Shown here one piece after another: positions 37,131 to 46,979 of a DNA stretch of 64,000 nt; position 1 is the first letter of the stretch; the number at the start of each line of letters is the position of its first letter. Position numbers and translations under genes: made by a program. This DNA is from Psettodes erumei (Eukaryota; Chordata; Actinopteri; Pleuronectiformes; Psettodidae): NCBI GenBank assembly GCA_016785225.1, contig JAFBJZ010000429.1:496001-560000 (forward strand), written 5' to 3'. The notes below the pieces were generated by a model. That model searched no databases and had not been told where the DNA came from. It saw only the letters and a program-made list of their open reading frames with translations.

Positions 37131-37582
37131 TTCCCCACCGCCTCCCATCGCCACCCGTGGCTTCGCTCTCTCACCTGTCCATAACCTGTGTGCTCCTGTG
37201 GAAGTGTGTATGTCCTTGTGCACATTTGTGTGTTTGCGTGTGTGTAGATGTGTGCGCATGTGTCTGCTCGGTTTGTTGTCCGCCAGAGGGAGTGTAGGTT
37301 ATATTGCTTGTGTATGCATTTGAGCGCTGTGCCAGCTTTTAATTAGTAGTAGCGACGCGACTGTGAGTGGCCGTGTCTGCTCGTGGGTGCTTGTGCATAA
37401 GTTCACATGGTACATTTTTTGCATGCAGATATAAAGGCGAGGCTTCGTGGTGGGTGCTAACTTAAGATGCCCAGCATTCCTTTGGCACCTCATCCCCTCC
37501 GTAGTACATGCCCGTGTGTCACTTGGCCGCCCGTTTGACCTCCCGAACACCCTAAGAGACGAGAAAGAACCCCCCCGGCAGG
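37131..37582 (+). other. Probable 5' untranslated region next to the nrg3 start
   Basis: This stretch joins the CpG-rich block to the start codon. It is rich in TG and GT runs (37197-37265) and has no coding frame with NRG3 character. The base context before the start codon (ccggcagg, A at -3) is good for initiation. Membership in the mature transcript is inferred from position only; a 5' intron cannot be excluded. Confidence 0.45.
37279..37294 (+). promoter_or_regulatory. CTCF-like motif just upstream of nrg3 exon 1
   Basis: The sequence ccgccagagggagtg fits the core of the vertebrate CTCF motif (CC-A/G-CCAG-A/G-GGG) in + orientation. It lies about 290 bases before the start codon. One short motif can occur by chance, and binding is not shown. 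Confidence 0.4.
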
Positions 37583-38426
37583 ATGAGTGAGCGCTCGGGT
37601 GCAAGCACTCTAGCAGCCATGACGCTGGAGGAGCCAGGGGCTGAGCAGGCATCTCCCCGAGCCCCAGGCCCTCTCCGCTGTGGCCCTTGCGCTGTGTGGC
37701 CTCGCCAGCAGACCTGGCTGTGCGCCGTGCCCCTGGTAATGGGCTTTGTGGGACTGGGACTCAGTCTCATGCTGCTGAAATGGATTGTGGTGGGATCTGT
37801 CCAAGACTACGTCCCCACTGATCTGGTGGATCCTAAAGGTAGCATCGGACAGGACCCGATATTTCTCTCCAAACCCAGTGCCATGCCCAAGGGGCCTGAC
37901 ATTCCCACCGCCACCACTACTTCAGCTGCCTCTACCACAGCAATGGTGTCGACCACCACGCCGCTAGCCGCGGACGGTACCGCCCCAGCGCCAAGAACTC
38001 GATCAGGTCCGCCAGCAAACCACTCGGCCAACGGCAGCGCTGCCAGCGGAGAAGGAAACCGCGCCCCACACCTTCACAATCGCGTCGGCACCCGCATTAG
38101 TGGCACCGCCGTTACCACTTCCACCGCCCGCACCACCCGCCTCACCCCGCCGCCCAGCGGTAAGGACGTCACCCCTCGCAGCACTGTCAGGAAAGGAAGC
38201 GCCGCTGGTAATGGACACAACGGAGCCGCCAACTCAAAGCCGGGGCAGACCTCTGCCACCATCACCACCACAGCGTCCACTTCAACCACCGCTACTGTGA
38301 AGACCACCGCCAAGGCGCAGCCGACCACCTCCCAGCCGGCACCTCCGGTCAAACCCACGTCACGCTGGAGTCACGGGCGCCCGGGCAAGGGCCCGGCCAC
38401 CCGCCCACAGCACCGCTTCCGGACGC
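37583..38426 (+). CDS. nrg3: Neuregulin-3, first coding exon (N-terminus, membrane segment and mucin-like stalk)
   Basis: NRG3 is a neural EGF-family ligand of the receptor tyrosine kinase ErbB4. This exon gives 281 codons plus one base (phase 1). The ATG is chosen because the protein begins Met-Ser-Glu as in mammalian NRG3, and A sits at -3. Residues 40-47 (PRQQTWLC) lead into a hydrophobic segment at about 46-72 containing SLMLLKWIVVGSV, followed by YVPTDLVDPKG (76-86) and QDPIFLSKPS (90-99). These blocks match my knowledge of mammalian NRG3 closely and are not in other neuregulins. Residues 105-281 are rich in Thr, Ser, Pro and Ala (likely O-glycosylated stalk), with N-glycosylation sequons at 146 and 150. 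NRG3 has no cleaved signal peptide; the N-terminal segment is thought to anchor it. The exon ends ...ggacgc|gtgagt, a perfect donor; in-frame translation beyond 38426 is intronic. The EGF domain, second membrane segment and tail must be on later exons outside this window. Which teleost nrg3 paralogue this is cannot be told. Confidence 0.95.
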
Positions 38427-38432
38427 GTGAGT
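38427..38432 (+). other. nrg3: Splice donor of nrg3 exon 1
   Basis: The sequence GTGAGT directly follows the coding block. It is the only strong donor near the end of the Ser/Thr-rich stalk. The open frame continues only 10 codons past it into sequence with no NRG3 resemblance (FTFWVFGV) before a stop. It splits a codon after its first base, so exon 2 must begin in phase 1. Confidence 0.85.
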
Positions 38433-38930
38433 TCACATTTTGGGTTTTTGGAGTTTGAGCGAGCGTGGGGTTGTGTGAGATCATCTGCGGATCTTGGGAT
38501 GAGTGTTTCACAAGAGCTCTTTTCTCTGCTTTTCACAGCAGCAACAACAGTATGTCACTATAGCTACCAGTTATCACATATAGTCCGGGTTAAAAAACAA
38601 AACTTTGATATGACTCAGTCTGAGAATATCAATTATTTCTCTACATGGAAAGAGGATACCCCAGCAGCTTAACTTTAATCGTATTCATTAGCACAGACGG
38701 ATATCAGGGGATGTTCTTGGGATCCTCACCCCTCTCGTCTTTATCTTTTACTTGTGCGTTAATACGATATGAATCTTACCTCTGCAGGAGTGTTTTTCAC
38801 ACTCCAGTCCAAGTGCCATTACAAGCAGGGCCCCATCTAGGAGAATTTGTTTTGTTTTGTCTGCCGGAGTTGCGACGTTAAAGCTTTGTGATGTTGCGCT
38901 GGGACCAAAGACAGTGTGCCTGTGTTATGA
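38433..38930 (+). other. Start of nrg3 intron 1
   Basis: Ordinary intron sequence after the donor. CpG density falls away quickly after 38500. No further exon is seen. Confidence 0.6.
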
Positions 38931-39380
38931 AAACAAATAACAGGAGCCGGTGAGGTGTCGAAGTGGGAGAAAGGTTAGCTCTCACCTCCTGTCTGGAGGA
39001 ATCAGATATAGCAAGGCCACACATCCCATTTAGATGAGAGGATACTGGGAGCAGAGTGTCGCAGGTACCGCTTTCACACTGCGGGGAGATACAGTGAGGG
39101 GGGGGGGCGGAAACGAGAAGGCTCAGAGGGGAAAATAGATACAGGGATGAGAATAAGGTTTTGCGGAGGACAAGTGGAAAGAGGCGAGGTAGGAAATAGA
39201 GAAAAAGGGGACGAGTACTTTGAAAAGCAACATAAAGCCGGAGAGGATGGCAAAAGGAAGGCAGAGGATGCGGGAGGCATAACAAAGCAGGAGAACCAAG
39301 AGTGGGAGCTGTGAGTAGAGAGAGATGGCAGATGGAGTGGGCTAAGTGAGGGAAAGGCTTGAGGGAGATAGAGGGTATAA
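38931..39380. repeat. Purine-rich tract in nrg3 intron 1
   Basis: For about 440 bases the + strand is dominated by A and G (gaga, ggaa and aggg blocks, with a G run at 39099-39107). The 178-codon minus-strand frame across it is Pro/Ser/Leu-rich and is explained by this composition, not by coding. Confidence 0.75.
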
Positions 39381-41043
39381 AGCAGGGAAGCTGTGAATTT
39401 TGCATATTTAGCATTGTGTAAAGAAGGAAGGCTTCCTGATTATTCAGTCCACAAGGGACATGTTTTTAACATCACAAGGTATATATATATATTTTCCTGA
39501 CGTGGGCGGGGCTGGTGTTTAATTATGAGCCCTGACTGGATGTGGCTGAAGTATTTTAGTTTTTTTTTTCTTAAACTCAAGGTGCTGGATTATTTAACAT
39601 ATTCTGCTCATTTGCAGCTTTGATTTATTGCTCCCTTTTGGCTCATGATCATCTCAATTACCTTGCCTGTTATTATATTATCATGGCTTCCTATAGTTGC
39701 AACAATACAAAGGATCCAGTGCCAAACCAGCATTGTTATCAACACGTCACAGCAAAAATAAGCGCTAAATGGATTTGCCTTGGGAGTGAATTATGAAATA
39801 GTGGGTTTTCGTGTTCTTTTTTCTTTTCAGCAAAGTGCTGTAGAGGGCAGAGGCAAAACATTAATATGAAAACTGACACCGTTTCTCCACATTTCTGGCG
39901 TGGATCATATGTTTGGTCGGCAGTTCCGGTTGACTACACGATATCCTCTCGTTCATCTGCCACACGCGTCAATAGCATCGATTCCACAAGCAAACAGTGA
40001 TCAAGTGACATAATTTTCTTCTTCTTTACCTCAGGGCAAAATATTTTCAGCATAGCTGGTTGGGCATTAGATATTAAACCATATGTACTCTGTTGGCAGT
40101 TGCGCTGCCGCAGAGGAAATAACTTTGACTTTCTGAAGTTTTCCCAACCAAAGGAGAACATTGGCTGTGATCAGCTTGGATTCTGCCAGTGGCAATGGAT
40201 GTCATTGGTGACAGAAGTATAGAAATGCCCACAGACAGTCCTCAGACTCTTCCTGCAGCATAATCCACTGCTCGAGAGTCAATTACGTCACTCGACAAAG
40301 CGCTGCTAAACAGCTGAAGCTGCCAAACTGGGCGGCCCCCTTGTGTGAACATCAAGAAGCATCTGTGCTGTGTGCTATAAAAGGGCACTGCCTTCAAAAG
40401 CAAAAGTGAAGCTGCCCTCGGTTAATAAAAGCTTTCAGATATACAAATCATTTTCATCACAGACTGATCTTGTTGATAAATGTCCAGGCCTGCATGCTGA
40501 CATCACCCACTTGTGAAAAATACATGCTTTGCTATGTTTCAAATCACTGTGGAGAATATTATATATTCATATATTTTTTACTAAGCTCTGTGTTGCCAAA
40601 TTTCAATGAAGTCCTTGAAAACAGTCTTTAAACCATTTTGACTAAGAATATGGATAAATAAAATCAAGCTCTAAACTCAAAGCCCCATTCGCATTCACCA
40701 TAAAACATCACCATGGCAGCCGGAATCACAAAAGCTCTTTGGTAACCTGTGGCCATAATTGATAATGTCAGTGTCAGTGATAAAACCTTCCTGAGAAAAT
40801 GGGGATACTTGTAGAAAAAAGCTGCCGCACTTCTGTCTGCTCCCTCTCGAAAAAGATCACGGACGTCTTCAAAGCAATGAGTAACATCATTATGAACAGC
40901 CAGCTACCTAACTAGGAGTAGCAGGCTCACAGTTACTGTTAACTCTGCATTAAAGATAGATTAAAGATAAAGAAAATTCCCTTCATTCAAGGAATGCCAG
41001 CCCTGGCACTGCACCGTTCACTTCCTGTATCTACACAGTGCAC

Positions 41044-41098
<55 letters not shown>

Positions 41099-44000
41099 CG
41101 TATTTTCAATATCACAGGAATAATGGCACAATGAGCCGACAGTGGTATGTGGCCTTTTTCACTCATTTGATGAGTCTCTCTTTGTCATTTTGCTGAGAGT
41201 CTTATTCAAATACAGTCTGTTCTCATGGCCCGGGGTCTGTGCATGAATGCTGTGCGTTCCTTGATGACTCAGAGTCAATTGAGCTCTGTATTAATAGTCA
41301 ACTGCGGCAGGAATCGGGCTTCACAAGTTACTTTCTTCCATGTTAAAAATCGTTGCGTCGTCAAGATGAACTGCATTCTTTAATTCTCGTATGGGTCTCA
41401 GCACGTTGTCGTCGCTGATGGTATTCACCGGTTGAAGTCTCAGTTTGAAATTTGTGCAGGACGGTTCGTCCTGTGCAAAAACCACGGCCGTAAATCCAGC
41501 AGTTCCGTAAAGCACGCCATTAAACTCTCACTTCCAGTATTTGTGAATGATTTGCACAGAATGAAGTCCATTCAAACAACAGCAAACTTGAGAGCATATG
41601 GCTGGAGACGAACGCTTCCGCTGCCGTGGCTTCTTCTGTCAAGTCAGGGCTACACTGTCTGTTAAATGGCTTCATGTTGCTACGCTCTTCCTCCCTGCGT
41701 CTCGTGTTGTCTCTGTTGCTATGGGTTAAAAAGCACTATCGCTTGAAGTCTCACCACGCCTGTACTATTATTTATTCACACACCCCTTGTGTGCAACATT
41801 TATGTGGTATACTATATGCACAACACAAACACAATATTCTGAAGGGCAGCGCGCAGCCCTTTATGAGACTGGCTCTGAACGTTCTCGAACGCAGCCTCTT
41901 CCAACCAACGCTTGGCTGTATCGAGCTCAGTGTAACAGAACGTGGAGTTTAAAGTGTAACGACACACACAAAACGTCTGGGCTGATGATGAAACGCTCTG
42001 CAAAACACGGCTTCAGGTGCGGTCTTGGGTTCCAGATAATCTTCACTGCAAATAGGAGACAGTAACGTGTTTTTTTTTTTGTTCCCCAACTCTACTCATT
42101 TCTATTGCTGCTGCTGCTCGGTGAAGATCTAAATGAATCACTCTGTCCTGCAAGAAAGACAAGCTCTGTCCGTTGGGGATAATGACATATTTTACCTGCT
42201 CCTTTTGTCTGCTTTTCTCCCTCCCTCTCCCCCTCTCTCCCTCTTTCCCCGTGGTTATTGTGTCTCCTCTCGGTGTCATTGTATTCCTCCGTCTATTTCT
42301 GCTTTGCTTTTGTGCCTTTCTGTCCTCTTTCATGCGATAGCTCCTCGGCTCGCATTCATGAGCATATGGGCAGATGTGGGGGTGGGGGGGACTGGCACAG
42401 GCACACTTGTGAACACAGACAAGTGAGTAGCATGTGCGCACCCGTACTCATGAATCTATCATCTGGTTTTCCGTATTTGAGGCCATTATGTATCCTGACT
42501 CCACTCCCTACATACAAGCCCCATTGGCTCAGAAGTAGGGAAATAACAGACAAGTGGAGCAGTGCACAGTGAACGCCTGTTGGGGAAACCATGGGACGCT
42601 GTGTTGGCTCGAGGCCCATTCCACTCTCTCCTTCGGCTGTGAGAAATCTTCCTTAGTGAAAGTGTGGTTGTAATTCCCCGCACATCCCCGCTCGCCTGAC
42701 TCCAGACTTGTGAATCGGCAGCCCCATTTACGTTTTTGTGGAGCGATTCAAAGGTCTGGTGGTGCGCTTCAACTCATTCAGTGGCTGTTTCCCCGGTTGG
42801 GGCGTAAACCACCTGAATCAGTAAGCGCCTCCATGGGTGGGACTCATTGTGGGATTGTAATCTAACAGAATACAAGGAAAGTGACACAGCTATCAAGGCG
42901 GCTGTAAATCAACTGCCTGAAACAACAGCTATTTAATGAGAACAGCTGTGCACTAAAGGCATTAAAAAAGATGAAAAAGTGTTGTTGCCGCTCTCCCTAT
43001 GGGCTCAATTTATCAGCTGCCTCTTCTGCCACTTGCACTGCTTATAGTTAGTCCTACATCTTGGAACTGTTGGTCCAAAGGTTTTTCTTTATGGGGCTAC
43101 GGTAAAAACTAATGAGTCGCCTGTGTCGCCTGAAAATGACGTCGGCAGAATGGTTAAATAGTCAGCGTGACTGGTCTGGGCAAAATGAACTCCCTCAGAA
43201 TGAAATCAGCTCAACAGTGACAAAACTGAATGCTGGTGTGGTAACAACATAGCATTTGAGTGAATAACACGCAGAAATCATGCATTTATGGATGCAAGAG
43301 CCTCGTCAGATATTGTACCACATCTGATTTTGTCTTTTCAGTTTTTCCAGACAGCTAATCACAGGAGAGTGACACAGACTGTCTCTGATGTCACAGGAGG
43401 GAAAAAACTGAGATAGATGTTTTTCCTGACGTGCAAGTCCCCCCCCTTTTGTTTTTTTTGTGTTTTGTTTTGTCCCTGACTATATGAAGCCTGCACAAAA
43501 GTGCTACTGTAGAACCAGTGGAGCGTGTAAGAGGGATTAAAAACAAAGATATAAATCCAGTTTCTCTCTCTCTCGCTCGCTCGCTCCCTCCCTCCTGGGA
43601 GGTCAGGCTCAGATTTGCCAGGCTGCCTCTAAGGCCCCCTCTGTCTCTCCTGAGACATGCTCTGCTTGTTTCGTCGAGGCCGGCCCGAGCGGCACTGCCT
43701 CTGCACAGTGAAAGTGTGCAGCTGCACTGATTTACAAATATCCCCCCGGTCCGGAGGCGAGCTCTCGTGCCTCGGCTTCTATCACTCCAGGCTTAAAGTA
43801 ATGAAGGAATATGTTAGCCCAAACTGTTTTACTTTCTCGGCCTCAGCACGTGACTTGCATATCTACAGTAGTCACGCGGCCTCAGAAGAGTTGCATGATG
43901 GTGCCATTACTTGAAATTAATTTTTTCCCCTTTTCTCCTTGCTGATTGTAGTGAACACTATTTTGCTCCTGGGAATCTCCCGATGTGAAATTGTCTGTCT

Positions 44001-44417
44001 ATGGTGGCCACTGTCACCAAGATCTGATTGAAATGGTTTTAAAGAAGCTTAATGATGTAAAGTAAATGGAGATGTTATCTGAGGGTCCATAAAGCACTTG
44101 TATGAATGTGTAAACATGTTAATTAATGTCAAATATTATTTATTCATATTAGCATTGCTGGAGGGGGCATTAGCAGGAAGACATGCTACAGTAGGTGGAA
44201 GTTTTCTGACAGCGTGCCAACTGGCATGCATCCTGTTGTGCACAACATGTGCATATACAATCTCAAACCAAAAAGGCTCGGTTGTTTTCCCAAAGAACCA
44301 GACATGTCTGTATCGGCATCGCTGAGATTCATCAGCCAGGGAAAGACGTGTGGATGTGCTTTGCGCACGCTAATGAATGAAACTGTGCAGTGCTCTGCAG
44401 TGGCGACCCTGAACATC
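39381..44417 (+). other. nrg3 intron 1, no exon seen
   Basis: AT-rich intron sequence. Landmarks are TATAAAAGGG (40376-40385), a long AT microsatellite (41049-41095), a CpG-containing segment with open frames on both strands (41290-42060) and CT/GC-rich patches near 43567-43700. No EGF-domain exon was found in any frame. Confidence 0.55.
41049..41095. repeat. AT microsatellite
   Basis: About 23 uninterrupted TA units. Confidence 0.97.
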
Positions 44418-44612
44418 TAGCTAGCAGAGACACTTGACACCGATGGGCACCAATTACAAAGCAGAATACCTCAGTGTATTCAGCGGGGTAAGCCTGCAGA
44501 CAAATTATCCGAGAGTGACAGCCCAGCCAACGCTTGAAATTTTGTGGGAATTGATCCCATGCCCTTTCCATTGCTCGTGCCGCGCTCTACCCACTGAACC
44601 TCACAGAATCAA
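44418..44612 (-). mobile_element. tRNA-derived SINE
   Basis: Read on the minus strand, the head (44612-44536) contains ggttcagtgggtagagcgc, which fits an RNA polymerase III A box, and gggatcaattccc, which fits a B box (GGTTCRANNCC with one change). They have tRNA-like spacing. The end near 44470-44418 (ttggtgcccatcggtgtcaa, then gtctctgctagctagatgtt) is a diverged form of the conserved tail of many fish SINEs (tttggataaaagcgtctgctaaatg). No intact tRNA gene is present: the acceptor stem does not pair well. Confidence 0.65.
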
Positions 44613-44655
44613 TAAGGAGGGGGGAGGGAGAGAGCCCTCGAGTGGGGAGAGCTGT

Positions 44656-44675
44656 GAGAGAGAGAGAGAGAGAGA
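44656..44675. repeat. GA microsatellite
   Basis: About ten GA units next to the SINE head. Confidence 0.9.
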
Positions 44676-46566
44676 CTGCAGGAGGACGGAAACAGGGTGT
44701 GTTGGATTTTTTTTTAAAAAAGAAAAGAAAAGAAAGACTTTATTGGGGCAAGAACTGTCAAAAACCATGAGGGTATGCTCCAGAAATAAGGATCCAGCTG
44801 CAAGGTGAAGGCATGTAGACGTCAGCCTCTCCACTCCTTCTATTATTATCTCTCATTTTTATGCAGATTGCCCCCAAGGTATTATCCATTTGAATTTTTT
44901 TAAATATTTCACTCGAACCCTGTCCCCACAATGTCTGCATGATGTATCATATACAGAAGCGAATCAGCAGGCTATGTAAATCAGCGGGAGTTATCAGTGT
45001 GTCATATTATACGTTTGGTGGCGTGCGTCTGTGGTATGGTGTGCTCTGTTTTGGGCATAAAGATAATAGAGGAAGCCTGTATGGCACAAACTTTCCTACT
45101 TTTGCAGAGCTGGATTTATTAGACTCTCAGCAGGAAATTAATCAGCAACTTTTTTTCACAGTCATACAATCATTTTGGACGTGGCGACCACTCTCTGCTT
45201 CCGCGGCCTCGGTGTCTTTAGGTTTTGATCGGATGAAAAAAGCAATCTGAGGCTGTCACCTTCATTTTTATACATATATAAAACGATTAACTGAGAAAAT
45301 AATGGCCAGATTAATGGAGAGTGGAAATAATGTTAGCTGCAGCAGTCACAGTCGTCTCTGCTGTTTGTCCGCTATTTATTATCACGCTGCATAACGCGGC
45401 CGAGAGCCTGCGAGAGAGATAAAGAACCTGGCGTTGACAGTTTAACACGAACGAATGCGCGAATGTTTCGGACACGCGAAGGTGAAACTGCTACTGGAAT
45501 GTGTCATGTCGGCTTTGTGGTCCAGAGGCACCGGGGGGGAGGGCACACTTGATCCTTGAGGTGAGCTTGTTGGGCAACACTTCCTCTCCGGGTGTGTACA
45601 TGTCCCTTCTCCTTCAGTTAAATTCGCTGACCCTAACCACAGCCGCGACCCTACCCGACCTCAACCTCTCATAGCCTGGAGCGCACAGAGAGCGTCGGGG
45701 GTGCTAAAAGGCCTGGGAAAGAGCGAGGTCCCGAGGGAAAGTTGGCTCGGGAAACAAAAGTCCCCCGAGCTTCTGTTGTGTGTTTCCTGATGCTTGTCAG
45801 AGTTTACTGTGCGCTCCACACACAAACAAAGCTCGTCGCTTGAGAGGAACCAAACAACTCTGCTGTCATTCAGCTGCTGTCCTCCCAAAGGCTCAGTTTG
45901 AAATATGATTCATCATCCAACCAACTCTGTGTTCCTATTAAATATTTGGTGTCCATTCCTTTCCGTGAAATGTGTGCACATGCAGATCTGCCAGGAACAC
46001 CAACACTATGGCGGCACCGCGCCTCTTGTCAAGTTTATCTAAGGATTTGAAATGAATTTAGTCGGGGGGAGTCCACGACCGGGGGAGGAGAGGGCTGCCA
46101 GCCGTACGCACCGAGTGAGGCCATCTTAGGGCTTCTTAATGTCACTGTGTGATTTATGTAGACAAAATGTCCACCGGGAGGCGGGGCGGGGGTGCCACTG
46201 GCTGAAATATTAATGTATGGGAAGAGAAACATGTGGAATGTGTGTTGCCGGAAGTGTGAATAATAGATGAAGGCTCCCTTTTATAAAGTACTTGAGATGT
46301 CCCGCGCTCGGTGGCCTAATGGCAGAAACATGGTATAGGGTTTTACCGTACGCTCGTCGGCCTCCTCGGCCCACCACTCAAAGCCAAAGGTAGTCATTGC
46401 TGACCTTTCATGGTTTTAAGTCCCGGGACACAAAAATCACTAAAACTTTTGGATTGACCTCCAACTTTTCTTTTCTTTTCAGTAAATGCTACAAAGTTAA
46501 ATAAAGGTGTTGTCGTTCCTAATTGAAGGTAAACAGCGGGATCATTATTGTCTCTTAACATGAGCG

Positions 46567-46613
46567 CCCCCCCCCCCCCCCCCCCCCCACCCACACACAC
46601 ACACACACACACA
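46567..46613. repeat. Poly-C run followed by CA repeats
   Basis: About 22 C residues, an A-CCC break, then about ten CA units. It lies only 75 bases from the long TG tract. Confidence 0.95.
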
Positions 46614-46685
46614 TTATATCTTTTCAAATCGGGAGAAATTGAGAGAGAAGAATTTTAAAGACTGGATTTAGTGGTGGTGGTGGTG

Positions 46686-46686
<1 letters not shown>

Positions 46687-46750
<64 letters not shown>

Positions 46751-46772
46751 TGTGTGTGTGTGTGTGAGTGTG
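46687..46772. repeat. Long TG microsatellite
   Basis: About 40 TG units with one GCGC interruption near 46747. Confidence 0.97.
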
Positions 46773-46963
46773 CTGGGGGACTACTCACCAACTCACTCAT
46801 TTTAATCACATTCTGTCATGGCCACTTAGCCACAAGTCTGCCACACTGCTTCTTTGCTACCCAGGATTTGGGCTCTCAGCGTCGGCCTGGTTCTAATCCA
46901 CAAACCCCCAGTCGTTCATTCCTTCACTCGTTCATTCATTCATGTGCGGTGACTTGCTGATAG

Positions 46964-46979
46964 CTCAGGGGGCGCTGAG
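46964..46979 (+). promoter_or_regulatory. CTCF-like motif in nrg3 intron 1
   Basis: The sequence ctcagggggcgctgag contains CAGGGGGCGCT, the common CTCF core, in + orientation. It sits in otherwise unremarkable intron sequence about 190 bases after a long TG microsatellite. Confidence 0.4.

Noticed and set aside
38427..38458. Reading the nrg3 open frame through to its stop as the end of the protein
   Set aside because: A perfect GTGAGT donor lies at 38427 and NRG3 must continue into an EGF domain, so the last ten codons are intronic.
38878..39414. 178-codon minus-strand open frame in intron 1
   Set aside because: It is explained by the purine-rich + strand, which gives few stops on the complement; its Pro/Ser/Leu composition follows from that.
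42043..42441. 132-codon minus-strand frame overlapping + strand frames
   Set aside because: Low-complexity Arg/Lys/Glu and Ser/Pro stretches from CT-rich DNA; no domain.
44536..44612. A functional tRNA gene on the minus strand
   Set aside because: A and B boxes are present, but the stems do not pair properly and the SINE tail follows, so it is a SINE head.
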